From NCBI RefSeq assembly GCF_030463565.1, contig NC_134644.1, forward strand, positions 124,125,388 through 124,189,387: a stretch of DNA of 64,000 nt. The letters are read 5' to 3'. The notes under the pieces are model-generated. The model was not told the DNA's origin. It made no database searches and saw only the letters and a list, made by a program, of their open reading frames with translations. The first letter of the stretch is position 1. Every line of letters starts with the position of its first letter. Shown here piece by piece: positions 23,250-38,502 of this stretch. The translations under genes and the position numbers were made by a program. The stretch comes from Pelecanus crispus (lineage: Eukaryota > Chordata > Aves > Pelecaniformes > Pelecanidae).

Positions 23250-26200
23250 AGGATTTGCCGGAGGGTGTAGCAGGGAGCTGGGCACCCAGGACACCCTGCT
23301 GCCAGCAGCACCCCTCCCATCCCTGCAGCCTGGGCCGTCCCCGACAGCAGGTACAGGAGCTGCTGCAGCCTGCAGCCCTCCCTCGCTGCTGGACGGTTAC
23401 AGCCACGGCAACTTTTGGGTAGTTTCTCCTCACTGGTGCTGCTCTTGCAACACTTGCTCATGCAGCAAGGCCTGGCGAGCTGGGGAGGGCACCGTTACAA
23501 GGGGGCCCTTTGTCACCCATGCCAATTGGCCACCACACCTCCTGCACGGAGCACCAGCTGAGACTGGACCAGCTGAGACTGCTGCAACAACAATAAAGCC
23601 AAGCCAAATATTGAGGACAAGTAAATGCCCTAATTTTTAATGACATGCATTGAAAGAGGCGGTTCATCTTGTATTGCAGCTGTTACTAGGTCAGTGAGAA
23701 AGACAACAAAAAAAAGCAACAAGCAAGGATGTGGCTAGATCTCTCAAGTTAAAAAATAGATGATGTTTCAAATGAAGGCATACTAGCTAAAAGATGCTAG
23801 AAAATGACTAAAATAAAGAGTAACATTTACTACCAACATGTGCAGAAACATCTTGCTTCTCAGCTCCTCATCACAATATGGCCCCATATCATGTCTTTGA
23901 TAGCTCTCATGAAAGAGGTTAGAAAAAGACCCATAACATACACAAGAGGAAACAGGAAAGAAGCATTTCCTAAACACTTTGAGAAATGCACATTTTTTTT
24001 CCCCTACCAAAACAAACTATGTACTACTCTGATTGATTTATTATCTCAGCAGCACCCTTTGGGCTCAGTGGATATATTAACATTAAGCAGGTAAAGACTT
24101 AAGAATAATTTAAAATAGAGCTTACAGCAGAGTTGCAGATCAGACTGATTTCTGCTGTTATATGGTGAAAAAACCAGAAAGGCTCTGTTAAACTTAAAGA
24201 CAGTTGTGTTTAAGGTGTCAGTGAGAAGGTGGTGAGACTACATGTGCCAGCGAATTCACTACCAAGCCAGTGCATGAACAACGTGGTGCCATTGGTTTGG
24301 CCTCATAGAGGAGGTCATCCTCTGAGCCTGACATTCATTCACTCTCCAAAGAGCGACTGGAGGATTTTTTTCCCTTCCAGAAAGTGGCAGATCAATCAGG
24401 AATGAGCTTGAATGCATGAAACATGTTAAACCACCAAGTTACATGCACTGTATTTGATTTTTTCTTAAACATTGTTTCTTTGTACTTCCTCACTAGCCTT
24501 CAAAGTACTCCAAGTACTCTGCTCATGCAATATCTGGTTTCAGGCAACCAGCGTGGCAGTTTGCCTGAGCTGAGAAAATATGCTTGAAGTCTGCATTCAC
24601 AGGCGGCTTCAACATCCTAAGGAAAATGCTTTGTTTTTGTAGCCTGAAAGTATGTCACAAACATGAATAGAATTATACGCTCGTTCTCCCTCGCCCTCAA
24701 TCCTCTTTACCTTAGGAAAAAATTATACACTTCCAATTACAGGGCCAGTTAAAATCAATACAAAGGTGGGAGAAAACAGATCATTTTTCTTATGGAAGTA
24801 ACTGTTTTCATTAATTTTTCATTAGTCCTGCTTTTGTTGTGCTATCCATCACTGAAGGAGCTGGTATGCAGTAGATTACATTTAGGTTATCTTACATGCT
24901 TCCAGGATTTAGTAGATATTGCCTGATAAAGCTGCGAGCTTTATGGCTTTAACTTACACCTATCAATAATGCATCAGAAGAGAATTTTTCTGCGGAACAG
25001 CTGTCCCTGAGCCAAGCAGCTTTCTCCTGGAATAGCTGCACTGGTTACAGCTGAGATGATAGCACAGCTTTTAAACTACTCATCTAAAGGCTACAACTGT
25101 GAGAAAGAGGAGCAGATGCTTAAGGAGGAAGATAATCCGTGAGGGTTTGAGCCCTAGTTTCCTACTGTTCTAATTTTTATTTTGGAGCGTTTGAAGCCAG
25201 GAGCCAGCCATGCTTTACCCCATCTCAGCAACCACACCTGAAAAATGTTCCTGCCCTCAACCATCCTGGCGTGTGTCAGGATTTTGTTGTGACCAGTATA
25301 TGAATGACCAAAGCTCTTTCATAAATTGCAGTGGAGCTTTTTGTTTCGATTTCCACCCCCTCTTCCCCTCCCAATGCCTGAGTTCTGTGGTAAGGAAACG
25401 AAACATCATAAACAGAAAATTATAGTCATTACTGAAGAGCTGAGCCAGAGGAAGGAGATGAAGACATCAGTAGACCCTACTTAAAACATGAAAGGTGAAG
25501 AAATTTTATTTCATTTGGTTTTCTCTTACTTGGAAATGAATTAGAAAAAAAAATCCCAAAGGTATATCAAGTCTAACATGGTTATAGTGTTACTTTTTAA
25601 GCTTTTTCAGACATCTTGGGGTCTGAAGTATTTGCCTGAATAGTCTGCAACTCTCAGTTTTAAAAACCATGTGTCATAGCACCTCACCAGTTCCAGCCTC
25701 TTCCTATACTGCAAGAGAGGTTGTGAAAGAGCGTGGCAGCTGAGCGTGACTCCTGAAGTGCGGCTTGCCACCTGGGTGGTTGGAAATCGAGCCTCTTCAG
25801 CCTCCCCAGCTGCAAGACAAGCTTATTGCTACCTTCTTCCCTTACAGGTAGAGAGATGCTTAATTGAAGGTTTGTACAATGCTTTGAAGAGACCAAGCGC
25901 TGCATTAGGGCCAAAACTATTACTCTTGAGCTTCCCAGGCACAGCCCCAAGCAGAAGAAAAACAAGCCTCCTGAACTGGAGAAAGCGAGGGAAAGAAATG
26001 TTATTTACCTGGTAATAAAGGTTTTTAATGTGAGCTACCCAGGGCTGAAGTATTTATTCAGAGGTGGCTGCGATTAGTGACATCACTGCTACAGCTCTTC
26101 AGAACTAGTGTTCACAGTCTGGTTTATCTTTTGTTTTTTCCATTGAGTGTAATTGCTTGGAGGTTAATCAAATGAAGTACCAACCATCCGTTGGTGATCC

Positions 26201-28830
26201 CTGCTAAGTCCCCTTGTTTGAACTAAAGCCAGAATGAGTGCAGCACATGAGTTTTAGGGACTTCAACATATGTAGTTTTTGTTTTAAGTCAATGCCCAAA
26301 GCGAGGTATGCACCCGACAGGTCACTGCCCTGCCCTTTAGACTGCATCCTAACGGCAAGAAGGCAAGGCCAGGGCTACGCACTTCCCTCAGGAAAATTAA
26401 TAACAACACTGATGAGCTACATAATAAAACAGAAGCTAGAAGACCATTTGGGGTTGTAGATGAGATCATTTATCAGTCCAAACTCCGGAGTACAGAGACA
26501 AATCTCCCTCCCTCCCTCTCTCCCCGGACCAGCAAGCCAGAGCTGTGCTCCGAGGACCGGGGGATGGAGCACGCTGGGTTGGGCAAGGGCACCAACACCC
26601 CATGCTCCCTGAAGGGCACAAACCCAGCCTGCTGACACCAGTGACAGCCTCTCTGGAGAGAAGAGCTCGTGGACATATGTTTTCAGTGGGGCAGAGAGAG
26701 AAAAGTCTGATCGAACCACACTTCCTCTGCCCCAGAGTGGAGAATACTGTATTTTTTAGAAGCAACATGCAACATAGACGACATACAATCGCTGTTGATT
26801 CAGCAGTACCAACAGCTGATCACCATGCCATGCCTCTTCTCATAATTCCTAAATTACAGTAATCTATAATTTAGTTCATAGCTTGGGTGTGGGGCAAGTT
26901 CACTGTGAATAAGGAGGGCAGAAGATGGGATCTGGTCCACAATATCTGACACCAGTTGAAAAATTATATACTCTTCCTTATTTTAGGTACGCAGGACTCA
27001 ATAATGTATTAAGTCCCTAGTCAATAGAAATGTGAAAAAAAAAAAAATCAAGGAAAAGTGGACTTTTCCCCATCAGTCAGAGGTCACCTCTATTTCTGGA
27101 GCTCACATCCTTGTACAAACAGAGGATGCTCCAGCAGGTCAGCACTAGGGTTTCCCCCCAGCATGGACATTAACATCCTAGTTACCAGGTAGCAGCACTG
27201 AGCTCTGCTTACAAGGGGATGAATTTTTGTGCTATGTGCCTGCATCTTTTTTTGGAAGCGGGGTAGGGATACAGTTTTGCAGTTTCAATCTCAAATAGAG
27301 GATCCCAAATGCTAAGTCAGTTTGGGGGTCTTCAATAACCAGATCAATGCGGTGGCAGCCAAAGCCAACACAGGAACCTGATGCAATGTATTGATTTTTG
27401 GCGGTGGCGATCCCTCCAGACCCTCAAGAAATAATAAACCACTCAAACTGAAGTCTGAGAAAAAGCAACTGGTCTACAGGCCCTGAGGATGTCTTGGTTT
27501 CATTTCCACTGTAAATAAACCTCAGGCTGCAAGATTGCCTACATACAAATACCAGTTGTCCCTAGAAATAATTCATAATATAGAATTCCACAGTCAAGAA
27601 ATGACAGATAGAAATAAATGTTTTTATTTCTCTAAAAAACTGACCATTGGTTGATAAAAATTCTTTTCTCACCCCCCAAAATCAAACCCTTCCAAAATCA
27701 AATCCTTCCCCCAAAATGTGAACACTAAAGAAAAACGCACTTGACAAGTCATTTGGGTGATGGTTAAAAACCCTGTAATTAGTATAGCAATCAATTTTTA
27801 AAGGTTGCTGCAAAAAATTATGCTCATGAACAAAATGTTTCTCTTCAAATTGAGATCAGTGCCTGTTTAGCATAAAGAAAAATAATTGAATAGGTGGCTC
27901 AACTTTCATGTTTTCAGAGGGTAGTAGGTTGTCCCCATTGGATTTCATTATGGATTCTATCAGGCATCAAAAACCAATGCCTCAACTATACCTGCTTGTG
28001 CCAATCAAGCACTGAAATGATCAGCTTGCTTCTAGGCACGTGGCAATAGAGAGGAAAAACATTTGCCAGACCAGACTACCTGACCAACAAGTACCTGGAG
28101 ATAGAACAACTTAGCAGCACTTATTTACAAGTAGTGCTTCTGGAAAGAGAGATTAACCTAGTGACGAAGCGGGACTTTGCTTTCTTCGGAGCAGGGTAAA
28201 TTAACTCAGTCTTCAATGGGACACTCACAGTTTAAAGGTTCATCCAAGTATGCCAGGATCCATACTTACATTACATAGCTGTTTGGAACATTAAGGAGGC
28301 AATACGGGAAGAATTAAACCCTGGGCCGATGGTTATTGCAGAAATCCAGTGTTCACGTTACCAGAACAAAGGATGAGGACCCAGTTCCTCTGCCTGTGTT
28401 TCATTGTGGGAAGGGGCATTAGGTGGCATCTGCAATCTCTGCATCTCCGCAGCAGTTCTCCTGGCAGCTGCTTAACCAAGTTGCTGAAGTACAATGTTGG
28501 CAGCTACTGTTCACTGCAGTTCTTCCTCTTGTTATTAAATACAGCACCACTGATAGTATAAGATGGAATCATACTTTTTAATAAAAAATTAGATAAATTT
28601 AAACTATTGTACATGTCAAAATTACTAACCTCCAGAACAGAGCTGACCGAATCTGGTTGTCCTTGGCTCCCCCCACACCCCCTTCCTCATTTGTCTGTAG
28701 ATCAGTTTTTCTAAAGAACATTTTAAAAACACACATGGTTACAAGCCTCAACTGCAAACAGGAGTAATCTCATTTGCTCTCTAAAATCTACATCTAGATT
28801 ATATTCCTGCTTATATTTTTCATCAGCCAT
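23250..28830. other. Intergenic DNA downstream of KCTD1
   Basis: No gene is supported. A GC-rich patch follows the CR1 fragment (23260-23480). The rest is AT-rich, with regulatory-looking segments such as 24770-24990. Plus-strand AATAAA words at about 23591 and 26012 lack any accompanying gene structure. Confidence 0.55.
23553..23582. repeat. 15-bp tandem duplication
   Basis: ACCAGCTGAGACTGG is directly followed by a second copy that differs only in the last base. Each copy contains a CAGCTG E-box. Probably a small, recent duplication. Confidence 0.85.
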
Positions 28831-28833
28831 CGC

Positions 28834-28843
28834 TTTATTTATT
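28834..28843 (-). terminator. Overlapping poly(A) signals (distal)
   Basis: On the minus strand AATAAATAAA contains two overlapping AATAAA hexamers, directly after an in-frame TGA of the open frame described next. It could be the distal end of the KCTD1 3' UTR or the end of a separate terminal exon. Confidence 0.35.
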
Positions 28844-29016
28844 CAGGACCTCTTGTTCCACGACCACACGGTAATTGCAGCGACATTTACATTCAGGGTC
28901 TGATTTTTGACTCCATCGACAATGAACGTGGGCTCGGTGGGAGGGTGACCAGCCAGTTGGGGATCTGGGAGGAGCACAAAGGTATCCTCGGTGTCATCGA
29001 GTCGGACAGGTACGTG
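28834..29016 (-). other. Terminal-exon-like segment with a 57-codon open frame
   Basis: On the minus strand TTTTGCTTGCACAG forms a plausible splice acceptor ending at 29017. From 29016 an open phase-0 frame runs 57 codons (starting HVPVRLDDTEDTF, containing a possible NQT glycosylation site, ending WSWNKRS). It stops with TGA at 28843-28845 beside two overlapping poly(A) signals. KCTD1 exon 35659-35964 also ends in phase 0, so splicing to this acceptor would keep the frame and give KCTD1 a different C-terminus. The same frame stays open upstream to an ATG at 29262 (139 codons) with a leucine-rich, signal-peptide-like start. The segment matches no family I recognise, and the whole patch is CpG-rich, which favours chance open frames. 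Confidence 0.2.
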
Positions 29017-30784
29017 CTGTGCAAGCAAAACCGCTGGCTGAGCACAACCGGCCGGCTTTGGGAGCAACGCAGTGAAAAGCACCGAATGCAAAGCTCCTCG
29101 CCCTCCACACCCAGCCTGTGCGGGCAGCGTGGGTGCTGCCAGCGCTGGGGCAGGTGCTGCGGGGCCAATTTTGGGGCTGCTGATGCTCCCGGCTAGGCTA
29201 CCTGCAGGCCAAGGGGCAGGGAGCAGGAGAAGCAGCCGCAGCCCGCCGGCTCCAGCCTGCACCGGAGCACATGCCCGTACGTAAACGTGGCGGCTAGCAG
29301 GGCAGGTCTGGATTTGAGAGTACCTTTGGGCTTAACAGACAGTGTAAACATATCCCCGGGTACACTGCGGAGGCCCCAGAAAGTGAGGCTCCACCTGGAA
29401 ACGCAGGGAGGGTTTCTGCAGGAAAGTCTCTGAAACATCACGTCGCCTTGCACTGGTAACCCCTGTACCCTCAACCCATGGGGACTGGCATCTGTTTCAA
29501 CATCACAAGTTTCATACCACTTCCAACAGCCTGAAGATCTGTTAAAAATATTTATTTCCCAGAATTTTAGCTTTCTGACTTCTATGCAAACTAACAACCA
29601 AATTGTGGGCAGCGAGAGCAAGCATTTGTTTATTTTGTAAGAGAACTACTTGCTGCTAATTGAAAACAAGCATTTTCAATGAGGCAGCTGTTTCAGTACT
29701 GTGAATAGACAGATCAGCATCACATTGAAGTTCTAATAACCCGCTAACGAACGTTAATTTTTGGAGCCCCCTCCCTCACCCATTTCCACATTTCCATAAT
29801 TTCAACACCATTGATATGTGCTGCCAGAGAGTTAAGTATGCCCTCTGACATCTTTTAATAAAAACCAGAAAAATGGTAGCTTTTTTTTTTTGAGTTATCA
29901 GACTATATTAAAAACCTTGTTACATGTATTTAACAATTTCTTTTTTTTCTTTTCTTAAATAAATAGCAAAGTGTCACCAAAATGAATGGAACGCCGGCAC
30001 CATTGCGTCGATAGAAACTTCCATACTAGGATGAATACACAGTCATATTCTGGAATATTGCATAAAAAGATACTTTGGAGGAAAGGTGGTGGTTGCTGGT
30101 GCGTCTTAGGCGGTGAAAGCATCAACCTGTGAATGGTCCGTGCAGCGGTATCGTGATGTGGCGCCTTTGCAAAATCTCACCGGCCCGAACCAGGCGGCTG
30201 CAGAGGTGGCCTCGGTGAGACTCTGCAAGAGAACAACTGGCAGGACATCTGCGCAGGACATCGGCTGACCACCTGCTATCAAGAGCGAGGCAGCCGATGG
30301 TGTTAACAGGAGGGGCTGACCGTCTCACTCTCTAGGCAGAAGAACACTAGCTTTAAACGCGGGAAATGAACATCGTTAAACAGTCGGACTAACACTCAGC
30401 AGGGCAAGGGCTTGGAGAGTTGAAGCTGCCAACTCCTCAGTCAAGAGGGAAGGATGCAACTCTTCACCGTTACGTTGAATGTTACAGAACCAGGCGTCAT
30501 TTTTTTTGATGGGTTTCCCTGGGCTGAGCTGGTGTTATTTTTAAGTCTGACCAACAGCCTCTCTTCAAACTGGGACAAAGCTTAAAAAGGACAGCGCTGA
30601 AGGAAGACCAGCAATGCGTGGCTCACCAGACAGATCCCGCAGTGGCGTCTGCTGCCTTTAACTCACTCCACCGTGCGCGGGCAGTGCTACCTGCCCGCTG
30701 CCTGCTGGAGAGGCCACCACTCCACATGCTAGCGTGCAGTGAGCTAAATCCCACCTCTCTGCTTCTGTTGGCTTAAATCAGACC
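29017..30784. other. KCTD1 downstream region: CpG-rich patches and AT-rich DNA
   Basis: Two CpG-rich patches (about 28850-29300 and 29985-30400) sit in otherwise AT-rich DNA. In the second, CpG occurs about as often as its modest GC content predicts, unlike most of the window. Minus-strand AATAAA words lie at about 29551 and 29628, and an AUUUAUUUA-type word near 29955. If KCTD1 uses the distal poly(A) site this is 3' UTR; otherwise it is flanking DNA. Confidence 0.35.
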
Positions 30785-30803
30785 CTCGTTATTTTAAACA
30801 GAG

Positions 30804-30809
30804 TTTATT
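30804..30809 (-). terminator. KCTD1: Candidate KCTD1 poly(A) signal
   Basis: AATAAA on the minus strand in an AT-rich stretch, followed by GAGGGTCTG and later GAGGTGGG as weak G/U-rich downstream elements. It lies about 810 bases after the stop codon. It was chosen over the hexamer at 31498-31503 because that one lacks a downstream element. Confidence 0.35.
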
Positions 30810-31329
30810 GTATTTAATACATTATAAAATTTGAAAAAATTGTAGGAAAGCAGCAGATTCAAACCAGAGCATCTCTACCAAATATTAATTATTCTGGCCC
30901 CCTTTGAAAAAAACATAAAACAAAACAAAAACAACAAAAAAAAAAACCTCATTCAAAAGAAAAGTTAACCTTTCACATCTGTGAGGGCAGACAAAAAGTG
31001 TGCGACTTCTGTACAAACTACATTTAAAATTTCAGTCGACTAGCTTTCCAATGCAATGGATGGTCGTCTCCTGAACACCTGCCCATCCACCTCTAAAAAA
31101 GACAGACATAAACCTCCATATGCAAATAAAGTTGAGTCAAGGTGTGTACACGTTAAAAAGAGGATGGATGTTTGGCAATGGAAAATGGGTGAAGAGTAGT
31201 CTATGTATCCCCCAATGGTAATGGCTTGTACACCGTTAAGTGGGTCCAAGTAAGGCCTAGGACACTTAATGGCCATCACAGCACCAACCTCATCTACCAC
31301 TTTTTCATTGTTGCATTTCCTACCCTTTG

Positions 31330-31401
31330 ACATATACATACATATATATATGTACATACATACATATACATACATATTTTTTTAATATATGTGTGTGTGT
31401 T
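31330..31401. repeat. CATA-type and TG microsatellite in the KCTD1 3' UTR
   Basis: Irregular CATA/TATA units, then T7, then about five TG units on the plus strand. In the KCTD1 transcript sense this reads as CA units followed by A7 and UAUG/UGUA units, including one full UGUANAUA match. Confidence 0.8.
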
Positions 31402-31567
31402 TTCTTTTACACCTTGAGGTTATTATTATTATTACTACTATTCCAAATGTTCCCATATGAATTCAGGTGTGGTCTCTATATTTGATATAAATGTGTCTTT
31501 TATTCAATTTTAGTTCCAGGACTTGTTTGGAGTCCAAACTGCACATGAAATGTCCCCCTTTTTTTCC

Positions 31568-31577
<10 letters not shown>

Positions 31578-31597
<20 letters not shown>
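31578..31597 (-). repeat. A20 tract 21 nt after the KCTD1 stop codon
   Basis: Twenty uninterrupted T on the plus strand are A20 in the transcript, followed by GA repeats. The tract begins 21 bases after the TAA stop. Confidence 0.9.
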
Positions 31598-31600
<3 letters not shown>

Positions 31601-31618
31601 TAAAGAAACATGTCCATT

Positions 31619-31885
<267 letters not shown>

Positions 31886-33716
31886 TTACACAGATCCACT
31901 AACTGGTTCCCTCAGCTTCATTGTATTGGACTGATTTCTGCTGACTTTAGCCACTGAGCAGTAAGAAGAAAAATGAAGAGAGAGATATATATATATATTT
32001 TTTTTTTAGTACTGTCAACAAATCCAGTATTCATCTAGCCACAGAAACATGCCTGGAAAAACACATTCTCTGCTTCACAAAATTTACAAAATCTACAACA
32101 CAAAAGCGCAAATACAGGATTACACAGCAGATACCAGAGGGTACTGAGCAAACACCTCAACTAAATGGTGACAAGGCAGATACTGTAGTCATGATTTCAG
32201 AAAATTTGACATCATATTTTCTAGAGACTTAAAAACCAACCACTGAAGGTTTGTGGCTACAGTTACCTGTGGTAAAACCTGGGACCTTTTAACGTTAATT
32301 ATGAGACTAACGAGTTTTCACAACCTGAGTATTGCTTCCAGTGGGAAATAAAATGGCAAAAAGTAAAAAAGAAGGAAAAAAAAAAACCACAAGGAAAAAA
32401 GAAGAGTCAGGCGGGGCTCTCGGAGCGGCAGGGGGATGTGCCCAACACAGCTCACCCAACAAATGATGGTGCAAGGACCTCAGCTCAGGCTGCTAAGAAC
32501 ATGGTCTCCTTCCACACCACTATTCCACCTTTTTTTTTTTTTTAAATTATCCATGTTCATGCTTGTTTACTGTAACTGCAGGGCTGAGGCATTCTTTCCC
32601 TTGTTTATACTCTTTGCTACTTTTATCATCATCTTAGTCTGTTCTGCTGCCTGGGCTTCCTTCGCCTCACCTGCGAAGGAGGCTCTTCCAGGGCTTCACC
32701 AGGGTCAGCAGTGACGGCCACCAGCCCCAAGGGGGGACCTGTGGCTCCTGCACCCCCACAGGACATGGGATGCTCTGTCCAGTATGACTGGACCTCACTG
32801 GGGGTGTGGAGCAGGTGCCTACCAAGTCTTTCCCAGCTGTTTCACCAATTAGTAAATCAGCTTGCATGTGTGCTGGGACAGCAAGGGCAAGCAGAGCAGC
32901 AGAAGGCTGCAGAGGACTGGGATGCGGGGAGAAGTGAGCTGTGGTTTAAAAATGCTTAAAACAAGACATGCCACGTCTTTACCTGTATTGCTTCGGGTTG
33001 GCAAACGTCTTTCCAAAATACCTGAGCATGGCTAATTGCACAGCAGACAAATCTCAGAAAGGAGGGGGTGGGAAAAGAGACTCGGAAGCAACCATCAAAA
33101 CATCTGTACAATTTTTGTTTACCCTGATCTTTAGCTTTTAACGATATAAGCCAAAATCCCCCCAAAACGTCTCAGTGCAAGACACTGAAAAACAGACCAG
33201 GAGAACTTAACGTCCTGAGAAAAAATGCAGTGGAAGCAACTGGTCAGGAAACTAGCCCAGCCCTAGACAAACTATTTGGTCTGTACCTCAGTCTCCAGGT
33301 CTATTGGTAGTCCCACATTGTTATTAGGGCTGGGAGATGCTTACGTCCCCCAGAAATGGAAGATGCAGCATTATCAACGTGGGATCATCACCTCTCTTGA
33401 AGCCTGTGCATATTTTGCCACTCTGACTCGGGTTTTTCACATCAGTAAATATGCTTGTCAATTCTTATTTGTGTGACAAAAATGTAAGCATCAGAATAAG
33501 TGATAAACCGCTAAAGGATACAACTGCTTTGAGAACTATTATATGACATGTGGCTAAACAACCCTCCTTGAAAGTCTTATCCCTTTTCAGTTGCAATCTT
33601 AGATCTAAGGCTGTTCTAAATTTGCATTAGTCACTACAACAAAACAACTTTGATGTTTCAGCATGACAGTGAAGGCCAGACAACTCTCCAAGCATAACAT
33701 GGGTTAACCGTATCTC

Positions 33717-33736
33717 GATAGGTCTAGATAGGTCTA
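33717..33736. repeat. 10-bp tandem duplication
   Basis: GATAGGTCTA occurs twice in a row without mismatch, inside the last KCTD1 intron. Confidence 0.85.
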
Positions 33737-34203
33737 CCCAGGCTCCTGTGTTAAGTGCCAGCACATATGCAGTGCCTGGCGAGCCTTCAGTGCATACCGT
33801 GGTGCTCAGCTCGCTTCCTCAGGGAAGGGAGCAGAGCAGAGCTTCTCTACCTGGCCAGCAGGACTTGGCAGATGGGAAGACACCAAGCTCAGCTTGCAAG
33901 TCTCTTCTGTGTAAGAACTCGCTCATGAGTGTGCAGTGTTTAGGAGGCGTACCTAAACCAAACAGCATCAATAGTGCTAGCGACAATTCCAGATGTGAAG
34001 AAGTGCTCTCACTCCACTGTGCTGGCTGTGCTAACTAGGTGGAGATGGGTGTGTGAGATTGGTTGTTTTTAGCCAACAAAGGATAAAACAGATGACACTA
34101 AAACTTACAAGTTTATTATAATTATTCTGGAAATTACCTGCATTTGTCTCCCAGATTTTTCCTTATCCATTTCACAACAGCTACCGAGTTTAGATATTGC
34201 TAC

Positions 34204-34485
34204 ATAGAATCATAGAACAGTTTGGGTTGGAAGGGATCTTGAAAGGTCATCTAGTCCAACCCTCCTGCGGTGAGCAGGGAAATCTTCAACTAGATCAAGT
34301 TGCTCAGAGCCCCGTCCAACCTGACCTTCAATGTTTCCAAGGCATCTACCACCTCTCTGGGCAACCTGTTCCAGTGTTTCACCACCCTCATCATAAAAAA
34401 TTTCTTCCTTATATGTAGTCTAAATCTACCCTCCTTTAGTTTAAAACCATTACCCCTGGTCCTATTGCAACAGGATTCTACTATG
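34204..34485 (-). mobile_element. CR1 LINE 3' fragment in the last KCTD1 intron
   Basis: The plus strand begins ATAGAATCATAGAACAG, then GGGTTGGAAGGGATCTTG and TCATCTAGTCCAACC, the reverse complement of the CR1 3' end. Translated on the minus strand it gives the end of CR1 ORF2, with [36 protein letters not shown] and [16 protein letters not shown] still readable. It is 5'-truncated: sequence before RTRGNG no longer matches the typical element. It is a dead copy in the same orientation as KCTD1. The 5' boundary is approximate. Confidence 0.92.
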
Positions 34486-35568
34486 CCATAAAAAATTAGG
34501 AAAAAACTGCTGAAAGAGGAGGGTCTTCCCTGAGACCACCAAAATGGATGGGTCCCCATTTGCTACAAGCAGACATGCCTTTGTTTTTGTTACCACAGCA
34601 AGGAGGAAGACTGAACATGTTTTCTTCATCCAAAGTAAAAAGTATATGGTGATTTATTCAAGAAGTATTAGAGAGGTCTTTATCAAATACAAAAGACCTG
34701 GGTAACACTGGGAAAAGGACACACTAATTTTTGATGACACCTGTGGTAACTTCTCCCTGCTGTACCCTTCACATTACGCCCTTGCCTGATAGTCTCATTG
34801 AAGGGTCAAAGTCCTCCTAGGATGTCTCAGTTTGAAATACAGCAGAGGGGGCTGAGGCAAAGTCCCCTCTACGAGGGTAAGACTCAACAGATGCCTTCTC
34901 CTGTGGCTGCAAGCTGCTCCCTTCTCCAGAAATACTGGATCCTGTTTCAGAAGGAAGGAGGATGAAGAAGGAGGACGTTGGCTGTGTTTTACTTCTGTGG
35001 AAGTGTAGCCCTCCTTTCAGTAGCTGACCAATGTTACTGTCCCATAGTCTCTTTCTCGCATTAATTCCCCTTTTCCCTCACTTCTCACTTGTTACACCCA
35101 GAATAAGAGACCAGGGCTTCACTTGTTTGCCCCTCCATTCTTCCTATTTAGTTTCAGAGCTCCTGTGGACTCTGGCAAATCAGAGCATCTCCACTACCTT
35201 TCTCAGGTGAAGGGACAGCTCCTGATGCCCTCACAACAGGCTCTGTGGGGATGTTGCATCTTCCCTCCCTACCTTGAGATGTCCCTTTGCCCTCTCATCA
35301 AGCCAGAAAACAATTTATAACAAGCAGGGCAAGGGACTGGAAGCAGGCTTGAGTGGTCGCCCTATATTCAAATGTCAAAAAAATGTTTCTCCAAATATGC
35401 AATGTCTTTATATTGAGGCAAACATATAACCCCTAAAGCAGTTTTTTAACACTACTGTAGTTTGCTTGCAAAGAGATTTGGTGATGATACGTGTGAATTA
35501 AGTCAAGAAAGCAGCCCTGACCCACAGAAGTAAATAACTAGCTTAAAGCCTCCAGCTGATTTTGTTCA

Positions 35569-38502
<2,934 letters not shown>

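Larger units (their letters stand above)
30785..31618 (-). other. KCTD1: KCTD1 3' UTR (proximal model)
   Basis: The region follows the KCTD1 stop codon directly and runs to the AATAAA at 30804-30809, giving a 3' UTR of about 0.8 kb. On the sense strand it holds an A20 tract followed by GA repeats, a TATG-type microsatellite with a TGTACATA Pumilio consensus at 31349-31356, and a 111-codon open frame (31040-31375) that is not taken as coding. The true end is uncertain because more AATAAA words occur at 31498-31503 and further downstream. Confidence 0.45.

Noticed and set aside
31040..31375. 111-codon minus-strand frame after KCTD1
   Set aside because: It starts in the TATG microsatellite and lies in the KCTD1 3' UTR; no domain is visible.
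34290..34559. 89-codon minus-strand open frame as a host gene
   Set aside because: Most of it (from the CNRTRGNG segment on) is the end of CR1 ORF2 in a truncated copy, not a host protein.
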